Shown here: positions 11,830-24,033 of the stretch, piece by piece | Layout of the letters: every line of letters starts with the position of its first letter | How positions within the stretch are numbered: the stretch's first letter is position 1 | DNA from: Armillaria gallica | Lineage: Eukaryota; Basidiomycota; Agaricomycetes; Agaricales; Physalacriaceae | Direction: 5' to 3' | NCBI GenBank assembly: GCA_037576215.1 | Contig: JBANDB010000020.1 | Span: forward strand, 496,001-560,000 | Length of the DNA stretch: 64,000 nt | The notes under the pieces: model-generated | Told to the model about the DNA's origin: nothing | Database searches by the model: none | The model's input: the letters and a program-made list of their open reading frames with translations, nothing else | Translations under genes and position numbers: made by a program

Positions 11830-13097
11830 TGAAAGGTGCTGAGCACCTATATAGATGTGACGTGCTACACACACCACACTACACAAAACACTCAGTAGTT
11901 GCGGTTCAAAGGGAGGTAAGGTATGCCTCAAGCGGAACCAAGGACATCACGTGACATAAGCGTTACATTTATACAAAAGACCTATCTACTCCTTCATATG
12001 AAAGTAAATGTCAAATATGGCTCCGAGGAGTTGTAGAGCGTGTTATTTTTCATAATCCCTCGGGCCCATATTTCCCTATTTCAAAACATGGAGGGACTAG
12101 ATAGCAAATCAGTGCTTTGATTGCACAAGCTACCATGACCACTAATCTTCGCTAATGACTCTGAGGCATGGGGAGTCACAGATTGTCACATCGCATGATG
12201 TCCTTGGTTCCGCCTGAGGCATACCTTATGTTATACCAGCTTATGGCACTTTGTACTGTACTTTACAAGTTCCAGGTGCAATGAATATGATTTGTATAAA
12301 GAATATATTGCGATGTCCACTCTAAGTTTGATGTGTTACTGAAAACAAACTTAAACTGATACAGAATAACTGCCCGGTGCAGGTTCTGAACTTGTGGTGG
12401 CTGCCTGGTGCAGTTTCAATACTGATACTTTGCACCTGGTTGCGACTTAAAACACACTGACTGGTTCTGAACTGTTTCTTGGGTCTGACTTTCTGTTTCT
12501 AGCTTAATATTGTTTGCTTGCTTGTCAGTTCTTGCACACACAAAGTGACCAGGTCACAATCTTTCTATTCCAGGTGAGTCTATGACTTGAAGCTCTTAAC
12601 CAATAAAACCCATTCTATTCGCCTGGTAGCATTTTTGGGGTGGTCAGAAACCTGATTCCCCACTAGATATATAACCTGTATTTACACTATCCTACTGATA
12701 CACTATTACCAATCCTTTTTACTACTGACTAATATGCTTGCTGACCCAGCCTGGTGAGGATAAACACTCTACCTGGCAGGTATTATCTCATCCACAGCTA
12801 CCAGGTTGATTGATCATACTAGATCACCACCAGGTGATCGGATATCTTCCACCAGAATGCTGGGTGATTACACTATATGAGTCACAACCTGGAACCTTGA
12901 TCTACCAGGTAGAATACCTGACCTTCTATTCAAGCATTGGAACAGCCCATTTTGAAGTTACCAGGTGGACCTTCTGCTGTACAAGGTGTTGCTTTCTTTC
13001 TATGTCTTACTGATTGGTACAATGTAATACTGTTGTATTGCTAGAAAATGTTAAATTACACACATTTTCAAAGGGTGTATGCCTAGCAGGCATATCA
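11830..13097 (+). mobile_element. Element gamma, copy 1, with exact CTTG target duplication
   Basis: It starts TGAAAGGTGCTGAGCACC at 11830 and ends ATGCCTAGCAGGCATATCA at 13097, with CTTG on both sides (11826-11829, 13098-13101). Both ends form hairpins. About 958 bp remain once the nested MITE is removed, equal to copy 2 at 48107-49060. More than ten CCAGGT/ACCTGG motifs are spread through it. A TATA-like GTATAAATAC-type stretch lies on the opposite strand in both copies. Non-coding. Confidence 0.85.
11919..12226. mobile_element. TA-flanked MITE inside gamma copy 1
   Basis: The 308-bp insert has terminal inverted repeats AGGTATGCCTCAAGCGGAAC at 11919 and their reverse complement ending at 12226, imperfect over about 30 bp. 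It sits between two TA dinucleotides (11917-11918 and 12227-12228). The second gamma copy has the empty site GGGAGGTAC (reverse strand near 48975). TA duplication suggests a Tc1/mariner-type non-autonomous element. Confidence 0.8.
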
Positions 13098-13690
13098 CTT
13101 GTCTGGTAGGATAACCAGGGGAGGTGTACTCTCTGGGCCACTGAATATATTGCGAGTCCGGAGTTTATGAAGGATTCGTCCTTGTAGATGATCAATGATT
13201 GTTCAATGTAATACACAGAGACTTTGGGCAGGTTCACCATGTTCATGGCAGTCATCAGCATTGCCTCAGCATTGCCTGAAGATGATGCCCTCTCACCTCC
13301 TTGCCAAAGCGTGACGTTGGCTTAATCAAGCTTTATTCACAATAATTGCTGAGCGCCTGCGAGTCCTAAGTCCTCATGCTAATTAGCCAGCAGGCAACAA
13401 CCTTTGACAAGCAGTGTTTGTTGCCATTTTGTTGGATCATATCATCTTGACTCTTGAGCTCTTCAGTTATCATGTTGCTTTGCATCATAGCACGTCTTTA
13501 TCGCTTCAGCATTTTGTCAGCAACATTTCAAATCACTCATGGCTCGAGTCGTGGATAGTGTCTCTACAGGTGCTTGCCTGTTTTGAAATGGTGGTTTACA
13601 GTTTAACTTTGCTGTTAAATGTATGATGAGAAGAACAGGTCCACATCGAAGATTGCAAGTGGATTCTATACAGTGATTGCTTACTACACT

Positions 13691-14252
13691 TTACTGGGAT
13701 ATGGTGTAAAGGCAACATTGCTGGCTCTCTTTAAAGTGTTCAATTACATTGACAGTGGCTTGGGTTTGATTCCCTGCCTCTGAATCAGGACAGATAAGTA
13801 CTACTACTTTTGTCTCCCCAAAACATGCATCCTACACTCTTCCAGTGCCGAGTCTTTAATATTAGTGCACAATATCAAGCTCTCCACCTTTCCTTTCGAC
13901 TAGATAAAGAAAGATGATTTGACGGGCTGGACCTAACCCATGTGAGGCTTGAGTGGGAAATCTTCAAGAGAACAACGACAGAACAACATGTAATAAGCAG
14001 TAAGTACCTCACCTGGAATATGGTGCAACAGTTATTTTCCATGCCGTGCTGGGTTTGAGTTCCCTTCTTTGAAATGACTGGCCTGAAACTTTCAGTGATG
14101 TGTTGTAGTATTTCAATGGGTGAGTATGTCAGAGATTTTTTCCCCCCACAATATGTATTTACTTTGAATTTATTGGGATAGAATAGAGTGCTCTGTATCC
14201 TCTGATATGGTGGAACTGCTGACTTGGCATTCAGTTTCGATTCCCATTATCC
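13691..14252 (+). repeat. Three tRNA-Glu-like relics (block copy 1)
   Basis: Units at about 13691-13784, 14012-14070 and 14199-14252 each pair a GATATGGTGTAA-like 5' part with a GGGTTYGATTCCC-like 3' part. These match the A-box and B-box halves of a tRNA-Glu. The anticodon arm is missing or replaced, so none is a functional tRNA. All three recur at the same spacing in copy 2 (63171-63722). Confidence 0.55.
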
Positions 14253-14469
14253 AAATTAGCATGGAATTGCATCCATTGTCGTCATGACTAAAACAAAAAC
14301 CTCAACGAGCTCGACCGTTGTGCACACTGTAGTGTATGGTGAGGCTAGAACACAGAACTTTGTTGTTCTTAGACATCATAAGGAACTATATGCTTCAGAT
14401 TGCTCATACATGAGGGAACATAGGGTTTTACATAGTGATTCCAATAACATTAACATTAAGTACCCAGAA

Positions 14470-14858
14470 TGTTACGATTTATTCATTTTTTCCTTTATCT
14501 TATCTTATCTTCTACTCCGGACCGGTCGGGCCGACATCTATAGGAGATCGTTCCCATGTTATCTCCCAAGTCTCCACGCTGTCGCTTCTCTATGGCATGC
14601 TGCGGCTCCAAGTCCTTGTATTCCGTTATCGACCACTCACAAACGCTTTATGATTAGGACTTAACCTTTCGTATTTAAGTAGTATCACTCACTTCCTGTA
14701 CGCCAGCCTCAAACTATCTTTAATCCATACTGAATCTATCGCTTAATATTTGGCCGCAAAACTAAAGACTTAGCCGAATCGCCTACGATAATAACATCGG
14801 TGACTGCCCGAACGCGAGACAGCCATTGTTTGTCATTGATAGGAGTTCAGGTCTAATA
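14470..14858 (+). repeat. 5' LTR of the gypsy element
   Basis: It starts TGTTACGATTTATTC and shares its whole length with 22500-22896, with clear divergence in the first third and near identity in the last part (CTCAAACTATCTTTAATCC onward). The right boundary is taken where the two LTRs stop matching, after GGTCTAATA. It may be a few bases off because the expected ...CA end is not at that point. Confidence 0.85.
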
Positions 14859-15059
14859 ATTAGTTTGAGGCTTCACCCTTTGCTCCTTAACCGGGGCCAA
14901 CAGATGTCGACGACACTCGAAATCTTATTATCTGCAATCTATCTCGGTGTCGGACTAGCGTTCTTCGCAGCAACGCTCGTACTAGCCATTATACATTACC
15001 AAAGGACCACTCGCCGCAGGCGCAACAGAAGAATCCAGTACCCCCGCCACCCGTAAACT

Positions 15060-17606
15060 ATGTCCTCCCACAGCAGCCACCACCGGCGCACTTCTACCCA
15101 CCCATACCGCACAGAGCCCCAGCAATCGACGAGCACTTTAGCATCAACGGGCGAAGTGAGGAAAACGTTCCTGGGGAGGTGGAAGTCGGCGTTCAAGAGA
15201 GAGGCGATGGAGGACGTTCAGGAGCAGGAACCCCTCGCATCGAGTTATCTACCAACCCCCCTTCCCCGCACGACTCCGCCGGTGCTACCCCCCATCCAGC
15301 AGCGCGAAACGTTGTCACCGCCGCAGACCTGGCCAGGTATCTCGTACGACTCGGCTTGGGGCGAACAGGCCCTGGCGCATCCCCAGCCGCAGAGCAACCT
15401 ACCAGCAGTCGTCTTAGGGATGACAGAATACCAGCAGTCGCCCCCGATCCCTACGAGATTCGCATCAGTTCCACTTCCGAGCTCGACCTTGTCTGGGACA
15501 ACCTCAACCTCCCCGTTACCGCCTTCTTCGATTACCACCCAAATCCCTATGCCGCCCCTCACTACTGGGATACCCCAATACAGATCGCCACCCGATCTCC
15601 CACTCCCTCAGACCCCGACAGACAGTCTTTGACGTCCGAGTTCCCTACGCGACAAGGAACCCCGGGGATCTCGAACAGACTCGCCATCCCGAGAAGAAGG
15701 AGAGAAACCCGAAGGTCTGTCGTCGAGGTCGACTTCTATGGGAGAGACAGAAGGGAGATGGAGACAGAGCCCGAGGAGGAGCCTGCAGGGGTCGAGGAGG
15801 AGCGAAGAAGGAGGATCCCGCAAATCGACAGTCGGGGAGAGACCGTCTACGTCACCGCTCCCTCCAGTTATGCCTCTACAGGCAGCAGAGCAACCGAGCG
15901 ACTCCCCACGGAGGAATACGTCAATGGAATCAGTGGAGGGCGAAGCCCCACTCCCTCGCCAGTCCCCGCCCCACCCGTCCCGAACACTCCCCCAGCCGAC
16001 CACCCCGATAACCATCTCCCAGGCGCTGTACCTACTCTCGACGGGCAAACTGGTTCAGGTCCCCGCCGTCCTCCTTGCCGCCACCCTGGAAGAACTCTTT
16101 GATCACTTTAGGAAGGAACTATTATTAGACACAGACTGGGCCCTGACACCAGCGGGGAGAGATTACACGCATTACGGGTACAGATATATATTGAATGAAG
16201 AAGCCACCCATTTCGCCTGCATCGCCTATAATATGATCCACCAGGACCGTCACGCCGAGGTACCTGCTAGGTACCAACGACCCCAACTCGATCTCCCGCC
16301 GGTAGCAGACACGCCAGAACCGATGGATGACGAACCGCCGATACCGGCTCAACGAGCCCCGGTACCTGGATACCCGAGGTGGGAGCCAGGCTATGCACCC
16401 ACCCAGCCGAGCTACGCCTATCCCCATGGGTACGGACCACCGGGGACCGAAAGAACATCCCGACTCTTCGCCGCCACAGTGACAGGCAACGGCAATGGTG
16501 CAGGACCGTCAAATGCTCCCCAAGTACCTACCCAGCCACCTGTGCCCTCGAAACCCCCGCCACCGCCGCCGTTTGCACCACCCCCGCCGGCCCCACCACC
16601 GGGTCCCCCTCCCCGTCGATATGCACCACCACGCTACCCGCCCCCACCTGGACCACCCGATCCCCCAGCCCCATGGATACTCGACGCTGCCAACCCGGGA
16701 CCCTGGGCTGCGCTAAAGCCCGAGATGGTCAGGGTGCCCGACAACTTTAACGGCGACTCGAATGACATCGCGTGGTTCTTCTCCCAGTGCGACATGTACT
16801 TCTCCATATTCCCCCAACACTTTTACTACCACCTGCACAAGGTCATTTTCTGTGCGTCACGCTTCGGGAAAGAGGCACAAGTCTGGTGGGAGCTATGCGC
16901 CCGAGCGCTAGGGAGGGATGGCCAAGGATTCCAGCAATACCCGCCTTTTGAGGAATTCGTCAACGAAGTTAGGAAAAGATTCTGGAAGGATGCCAACGCA
17001 GAAATCAAGTTCGCCCAATGGGAAACGCTGAAACAAAGCAACTTCCCCGACGGCGACTTGTTCTTCCAGCAATTCGAGTCGCTAGCCTTCGAAGCGGGTG
17101 TTCTGGGGAACGACATAATGATGGTAGCCCAAGTAAAGAAGGCGTGTCGAGCAACGACCAAGGACATCATCTATGCCTCAGACGCAGACGTCCCCCGGGG
17201 CTATTACGAATGGAAGCGGCGGATACTATGCATTGACCATAATTGGAGAACGAAGAAAGCAGAGCAGCACGGTGGGAAGGTGACGGAATGGAAGCAACAG
17301 GCAAAGACGAATACGCCCCAGACAACAAAAGGAAACCAACAGCAGCAGCAAAGCAGTGTCCCGGAAAAGAAGACGGGGACTGGAACGGTATACGGAGGGC
17401 AGGGAAAGCCCATGGACCTCAACGCGATACGCATCAAGACCAAGTGCTTCGGTTGCGGCGAACTGGGGCACTTCAAACGGGACTGCCCTAAGCGGCCGAA
17501 GACGAAAGAAGAACATCTTCGACGCGTAGCATATTACTGGGACCACGTAGCAACGAACGAAAAAACCGACGCCAAGGAGGAGGTAAAAGACAGCGCCGAG
17601 CAGTAA
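15060..17606 (+). pseudogene. gag: gag polyprotein, one in-frame stop
   Basis: One frame runs from ATG at 15060 to the stop at 17606 (848 codons) and is broken only by TGA at 15630-15632. That codon follows CTT and precedes CGT, consistent with CGA to TGA. The N-terminal third is serine/proline-rich. A polyproline tract lies at about 16530-16670, followed by a capsid-like region (about 16690-17230, with AWFFSQCDMYFSIFP and FEEFVNEVRKRFW). A CCHC zinc knuckle near 17450 (CFGCGELGHFKRDC) would bind RNA. The product would form the virus-like particle. Overlapping ORFs in other frames are shadows of its GC-rich sequence. Confidence 0.85.
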
Positions 17607-17647
17607 ATGATTCGACTGACTCGGCGACGGACTTAATTTCATCTGGT

Positions 17648-20600
17648 ATGCAGACATCGCCTGATAACAAGGCTCATTGTACTTCTGTAGTAAAAACGCA
17701 TTCGAATATACCATTTCGCGACTTCACTACCAAGACCGAAATTAAGAAAGAATCAACCCAGGATGTCGGTACCGACTCACCGACTAAGCGTTCGGCAAGT
17801 AACTCATTACGAGCGAAAGCATCGAACGAAAAGGCACCCACCATAGTGCCACCTGTCATAACAGCGCCTAAAGTGCGACTGGACGGGGCAGGGGGACAAG
17901 CGTGCAACGCTCCCCTTGGAGAAGCGGTCCCTGGCAAGGGAAGTACCGCAAACGAAGAGCCAGAAGACCTCAAGCGGTTGACAGTGCCGCCCTTGGCCAC
18001 GGCACAAGCAAAGGTGACGTCTGTCACCGGGCTGAAGGAGGAGGAATCGCCGAACATCATGCGCAACGACGGGCCAAGTGTCGCCGTCACTAGTCTGTCC
18101 AACGAGGCGAAGAGCAGCAAGAGCCCTGAAGCGCTATCCAGCAGCAAGACGAGGGCTGGAACCAGGTCGGCTGAGGCCCCAGAAAGGGGGTCCCAACGCA
18201 CCGCGGTACAGCCGTGCTCAGGGGCGGAACTTGATCGCCGATGCGACGTCTGCGAAACCCCTGCGGGTAAGGGAAACAGTCAACGGACCCGGACCCCCCT
18301 GGGCAATCCCGACGAAGGCGTCCCTGACGAGACAAGAACTGTTGGATGTGCAACAGCCCCGACCAAGGTAGCCGACAGGAAGGTAGCTGCTAGCGCCCAG
18401 GCGGTGAAAAAGGGGCCCAAGGTACAGATGGAGGAAGTTCCCGATGATGAGGATGACACGAGTTTCCGACGCAGTCAGAATGCTAACCAAAAAACCCCTG
18501 TAGTACACGAGGAGACCCAGTCGACGGTAGCCGAACCATCAGATTCTGGTGCGAAGACTGAGAAGGTCCCACACACATGGCTAAAACCATTTGAAGCAGA
18601 ATGGACGCTACGTGGGGTGAAGGAGGCCAAGACGGAGTCAGAAGCGAAGGCGATCCTAAAAAACTGGATCCACAAGACGCGAGTCGAAGAAGTGGTTGAC
18701 GAGATGATTGAAGAGATGAGGAAAGCCACGCGTATTAATGCGCTGGAGTGGATGGAAGAACTCCGACAGCCCAGACACTATGTTTGCCACGTAAGCGGGG
18801 GAGAAAGGGCCTTGACAACAAACATCCGGATTGAAGCTCCGGGGAGCAACATCCACGTCGCCTCGTCGGCTTTGATCGACAGCGGCTGCACCAGTAGCGC
18901 CATCGATCGCACCTTTGTCGAGAAACACAATCTTCCTACGAGAAGCGACGGCAGCACCCATTGCCGTATACAATGCGGACGGATCAAGGAATAGTGCGGG
19001 ACAGATCACCGCCTTCGCCCAGCTACGAGTCGTCATCGGAAACCATACCGAGAACCTAGATTTAGCCGTCACTGATCTGAAGGATCGTGACGTCTTTCTA
19101 GGGACACGACTGGCTAGTAAGACACAATCCGTTAATCAATTGGCAGACCGGAAAGATGATCTTCGCCCGGTGCCAGTGTCGTCACACCCCAATCCCCTTG
19201 CCTGACGCAGACCCGTATGATAAGTGGGACGAAGAGCTTGAAGAAGGAGACACTATCCTGGCAGTGAACTTCGAGGAAGCCATTCGTATCAGAGCGATGC
19301 GGCATGTAGCCAATGACCTAGCAGCCAAGGCCAATGCGGACAAGAAGACCAAAACGTTCGAAGAGATGGTCCCTGAGTGGTGCAGAGACTTCAAAGACTT
19401 ATTCGACAAAGAAAGCTTTGATGAACTCCCAGAACCGAAACCGTGGGACCACGCCATTGAACTCACTCCCAACGCCAACGCCAACTTGGACTGCAAAGTC
19501 TACCCGCTGAACCGCGAAGAACAGGAGGAGCTGGACAAATTCCTGGACGAGAACCTGGCTAGCGGAAGAATACGACCTTCCAAGTCGCCGATGGCTTCAC
19601 CATTCTTCTTTGTTAAGAAAAAGATGGGAAGCTAAGGCCAGTCCAGGATTATCGGAAGCTTAACGAAATGACCATCAAAAACCGTTACCCGCTCCCCCTT
19701 ATCTCAGAACTCATGGACAAGCTGCGCGGCGCCAAATACTTCTCTAAACTAGACGTTCGATGGGGGTATAATAATGTTCGCATCAAAATGGGCGACGAAT
19801 GGAAGGCGGCCTTCAGAACCAACCGCGGTTTGTACGAACCAACGGTAATGTTCTTGGGCTCACCAATTCACCTGCCACTTTCCAGTGGATGATGAACGAC
19901 ATCTTTAAAGACCTCATCGCGTCTGGGAAGGTCACCATCTATCTCGACGATATCCTCATTATGTCCAAAACCAAAGAGGAACACTGTCAAATCACACGGG
20001 AAGTACTAGCAACCCTGTGGAAGCACAAGCTATTCCTTAAAGCTGAGAAGTGCGAATTCGAAGTCCTTGAGACGGAGTACCTAGGCGTCATCATCAGCGA
20101 AGGCAGCATCCGCATGGACCCAGTCAAAATCAAGGGCATCCTTGATTGGCCAGTTCCGATCAAGAAAAAGGAGCTACAGTCATTTCTGGGATTCACAAAC
20201 TTCTACCGACGCTTCATAAAGAATTACAGCAAAATCGTGAAACCCATGACTCAGTTGACGGGGAACGACACCTGGAAGTGGGGAAAAGCCCAACAGGATG
20301 CGTTTGAACAATTGAAGAAGCAGTTGGCCGAAGACGTTGTACTCGCCATACCCACCAACGAAGGAAAGTTCAGAGTAGAAGCAGATGCCAGCGAAGGAGC
20401 GGTCGGTGCAGTATTGTCACAAGAGCAGGACGGCAAGTGGAGACCAGTTTCATTCCTGTCCAAATCTCTCTCTGCCACCGAGCGTAACTACGAGATTTAT
20501 GACAAGGAACTCCTAGCCATCATGCTCGTGCTGGAAGAATGGAGGCACTACCTGATGGGCGCATATCAAGACTTGAAATCTGGACAGACCATCAAAATCT

Positions 20601-22464
20601 CCAGTATTTCCGAAAGCCCCAGAAGGTGAATCGTCGCCAAGCCCAATGGATCACTGAACTCGCCGAATACCACTTCACCCTCCATCACAAAGCGGGAACC
20701 GCCAACAAAAAGGCTGACCTTCTCTCTCGATGAGCGGACCATGACCAAGGGCAGGAAGATAACGACCAAGTCATCGTACTATCCCCAGAACACTTTCGGG
20801 CTATGATCATGCCAACCCTTGAAGAAACCCACGAAAAGATACAGACAGCTACCAGAAAGACTCATCTCTGGGATGCTGCAGTAGCTGGATCAGTTAACCA
20901 CGATCGGGGTATGAAGATGAAGGATGGACTTATTTGGTACGACGGCAGGATCTATATTCCCCGAGATCATACGCTCCGAGGAGAAATTATCGCCAGGTCC
21001 CATGACCATATTACCGCTGGACATCTGGGCATCGAAAAAACTAAAGAGCTCGTCCTACGAGAGTTCTGGTGGCCGAAGTTGAAGAAGGATGTCGAAGCCT
21101 ACGTACGAGCCTGCGAGACTTGCCAGCGCGCAAAGAGCAGCACCCAGGCAAAGGCGGCACCCCTTCACCCTAATGAAATACCCTCCCGCCCGTGGACCCA
21201 TATCTCGGTAGACATGGTCACTGGATTACCAATGAGCAACGGTCACGACGCCATTCTCGTAATCGTTGACCGCTTCTCCAAGGAAATCATCCCAGTTGCC
21301 TGTTCCACCGAACTATCGTCAGAAGGATGGGTGAAGATTCTACGCGACGAGGTATACGCCAAACACGGCATGCCCCAAGTCGTCATTTCAGACAGAGGGA
21401 CGGTATTTGTATCCAAATTCATGAAGGACCTCTACGACCTCCTGCAAATCAGAGGCAACGCCTCTACAGCCTATCACCCCCAAACGGATGGACAAACCGA
21501 GAGGGTTAATCAAGAAATTGAAAAATACCTCCGAATGTTTGTCAATCATCTCCAAACCGATTGGGCGGAATGGCTTTCCCTTGCTGCATTCGCTCATAAT
21601 AACCGAGTGCATTCCTCTACCGGCAAAAGCCCGTTCGAAGTCAATTATGGCTATAACCCCGACGTATTACCAGGAGTCAAAACCACCGCACCATTCCGTA
21701 CCCCAGCCTCTGAAACATTCGTCTCCAAGATGCAAGAGATCCACGTCGCTGCCAAACAATCCCTCGAAAAAGCTGCACGGCAGATGAAGGCTCAATATGA
21801 CAAATCAAAACGCCCAGCCATCGAATACAAGATAGGCGACAAGGTCTGGCTCGACACGACCAATCTCCATCTCCCCCGTCCAAAAAAGAAACTCGATGAC
21901 AAGCGAACGGGCCCCTTCAAAATCAAAGAAAAGAAGGGTGCCTCAGCATACACCCTCGCTTTACCAGCCAACTGGAAAATTCACCCAACCTTCAATGAGT
22001 CGCTACTCACACCGTACACTCCCCCGGCGTTCCCCAACCAAGAACAACCACCTCCTCCTTCACCAGACCTTGTAGACGGTGACGAACTCTACGAAGTCGA
22101 AAAAGTCCTAGACATCAGACACCGACGAGTACGAGGACGGAGAGGAGAACCGCCAGGAACGAGGACAGACTACTTCGTCAAATGGAAGGGCTATGGACCA
22201 GAATCAAACAGCTGGGTTCGAGAGGACAATATGGATGCCGAGGAACTCATCGAGGAATTCCTTGCCGAGCACGTCGACAACATCGACACTGACGCCTATC
22301 AACCAGACTGGCAATCATACACAGACAAGGCGACAGGGGAAAAGGTGTGGTACGACCAAAACGAGCTCTGGGATTTACTCGGAGGACACGACGACCCAAG
22401 CACAGACACAAGAGGACCAGACGAACCTATCGAAATTCCGAGAATACGCCTAGGGGAGACTTAA
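17648..22464 (+). pseudogene. pol: pol polyprotein with chromodomain, frameshifted
   Basis: Aspartic protease near 18870 (ALIDSGCTSSAID); reverse transcriptase 19.5-20.2 kb with catalytic YLDD near 19950; RNase H 20.3-20.7 kb (EADASEGAVGAVLSQ). Integrase 20.8-21.9 kb shows the H-H-C-C finger (CETCQRAK end), then the first Asp of the catalytic triad in ISVDMVTGLP near 21215, the second in SDRG near 21390, and the Glu in TERVNQEIEKYL. A chromodomain at 22.1-22.25 kb (YFVKWKGYGPESNSW) is known in such elements to steer integration to chromatin. Frame changes near 18950, 19140, 19625, 19855 and 20550 and a TGA near 20732 disrupt it. The last 553 codons (20803-22464) are intact. Confidence 0.92.
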
Positions 22465-22499
22465 CAGCAGTCGGGACGCCTGCCTTAACGAGGGGGTAA

Positions 22500-22896
22500 T
22501 GTTACGATTTATTCACTTTTTCCTTTATCTTATCTTATCTCCCACACCAGACCGACCGGGCCGCCATCCATAGGGGTAACCACGCAACGTTCCCATGTTA
22601 TCTCTCGAGATGCCACGCTCTTGCTTCGATATTACGTGCTGCAGCTCCAAGTCCTTGTACTCCGTTATCCACCATTCACGCGTGCCTTATTATTACACCT
22701 TCACCTTCGTACTTAAACCGCAGTTCTTACTTCATGTACACCAGCCTCAAACTATCTTTAATCCATACTGAATCTATCGCTTAATATTTGGCCACACAAC
22801 TAAAGACTTAGCTGAATCGCCTAGAACGACAACATCGGTGACTGTCTGAACGCGAGACAGCCGTTGTTTGTCATTGATAGGAGTTCAGGTCTAATA
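22500..22896 (+). repeat. 3' LTR of the gypsy element
   Basis: It starts TGTTACGATTTATTC directly after a purine tract and matches the 5' LTR. It carries an extra short stretch near 22575 compared with the 5' copy. Divergence between the two LTRs shows that the insertion is not recent. Confidence 0.85.
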
Positions 22897-24033
22897 TATG
22901 GAACCGTCTCACCAGGCAGGCCTAGTGATTGGCTTGGCACCAGCTACAAAGAAGCGGGAAGTTCAAACTATGGAAATACCGAAGTGATCGCAGAGAAACC
23001 AACTGTGCCAAAGCTACTTACACACGCTGCAAAGGCAATCACTAAGAGAGAAAGTATTAATAGTGTGTTTCACCCATGCATAGAGAGGCCACATAATAGG
23101 ATTCATTGCAGGACCAGTAGAGCATTCAGATCATAGATTTTCAAAGATATGTACTGCAGTGATGAGGCAGTGTAAACAATAAAGTGAAAAGGGCTTTCAA
23201 TGGTCACCTGGATCAATTTCATTGACCCGGTCACCTGAACCACCACATCACATATGATGTGTATGCATGTCAGAAGGGCAATTGTTCTTTGGTCTTCTTC
23301 CCTGGCTAGCAGAAAAGACTGGATCCGTTTTGATGCTGTGCTTATCTTTGGGGCAACACATTGTTAGAGCACAATGTGGTGCAGGCAAATGAACTTCCAA
23401 CCGTGGGAGACAATACAGCAGCACAGTTCTGGGTGAAAGCACCATACTACCGCCCACATCTGGCATCTGCTTCTGAATCTCGATGTCTAGGTGCACTGAC
23501 ACAATTCCAAGTCCTATGTATATAGGTATCTTGGTTATTATGCAACTTTAACTTGGTCATGGGAAAATCTATTCATGGCAGCTGTTCCTGAACTCGCTTG
23601 CTTTTGGATTATCATGGGAAAATTTTCTATTTGTGGCAGGGTTTGCCGAGGTGCTTATGTCCGTGCCTTTTTCTCTGTTATTGTAGGTTGTTGCTTTGCT
23701 CTCTCTGGATAGCTTGCTTTCTTCGCTTGTTTGTTCTCGCCCTCTCCTCTCTCTCTGTTTGTTTTTGGATAGTTTCATCCCACTGCAATCCTACTATTCC
23801 GATGCCTTTGCTCAATGTTGCCACTGCTTTTCTGCTTATTTCATCTAATTCTGTACCTCGACTGTTTCCTTTTCCTCAGCATCTTTACATGTGCATTGCG
23901 TATCGCTTGTTTTCAGCTTATATCTCCAAATCTCGTGTACATGCCAGTTATGCTGATGGATACAGATAAATGTTGCACTTGTTATTTGTCATCTGGTTGT
24001 TAGGCTATTGGTACTACCCTTTGCTGCTGTTGA
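22897..24033. other. No gene recognised
   Basis: Between the gypsy 3' LTR and the end of the minus-strand gene at 24034. A minus-strand ORF at 23248-23502 has no recognised family. T-rich sequence at 23.6-23.9 kb gives hydrophobic ORFs that look like artefacts. Confidence 0.35.

Larger units (their letters stand above)
11475..14469. repeat. Duplicated block, copy 1 (interrupted)
   Basis: Sequence from about 11475 to 11829 and 13102 to 14469 aligns by eye, collinearly, with 61860-63890. Examples are CATGTTTTGCTTC-type sequence at 11485/61870, TGATTTTTCGAC at 11789/62165, and the tRNA-like units listed below. Copy 1 is CpG-poor, whereas copy 2 keeps CpG at many of the same positions. Copy 1 is interrupted by gamma (11830-13097) and cut at 14470 by the gypsy element. 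Copy 2 supplies the empty site for gamma. The function of the block is unknown. Confidence 0.75.
14470..22896 (+). mobile_element. Ty3/gypsy chromovirus (LTR retrotransposon)
   Basis: Two direct LTRs (14470-14858 and 22500-22896) bound gag (15060-17606) and pol (17648-22464) in the order protease, reverse transcriptase, RNase H, integrase, chromodomain, which is the Ty3/gypsy order. The polypurine tract AGGGGG precedes the 3' LTR. No tRNA primer site was recognised after the 5' LTR; self-priming, as in the Tf1/sushi group, is possible but not shown. No matching target duplication is seen: CAGAA lies on the left, TATGG on the right. Codons are CpG-rich, unlike the flanks, so it inserted late or escaped methylation. 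It is not autonomous now because pol is frameshifted. Confidence 0.92.

Noticed and set aside
13691..14252. Functional tRNA-Glu genes
   Set aside because: A-box and B-box halves are present but the anticodon arm is missing and acceptor pairing is incomplete in all three units.
15179..16102. 307-residue ORF overlapping the gypsy gag
   Set aside because: It is in another frame over GC-rich proline coding sequence; the gag frame runs through with one CGA-type stop and carries the capsid and zinc-knuckle signatures.
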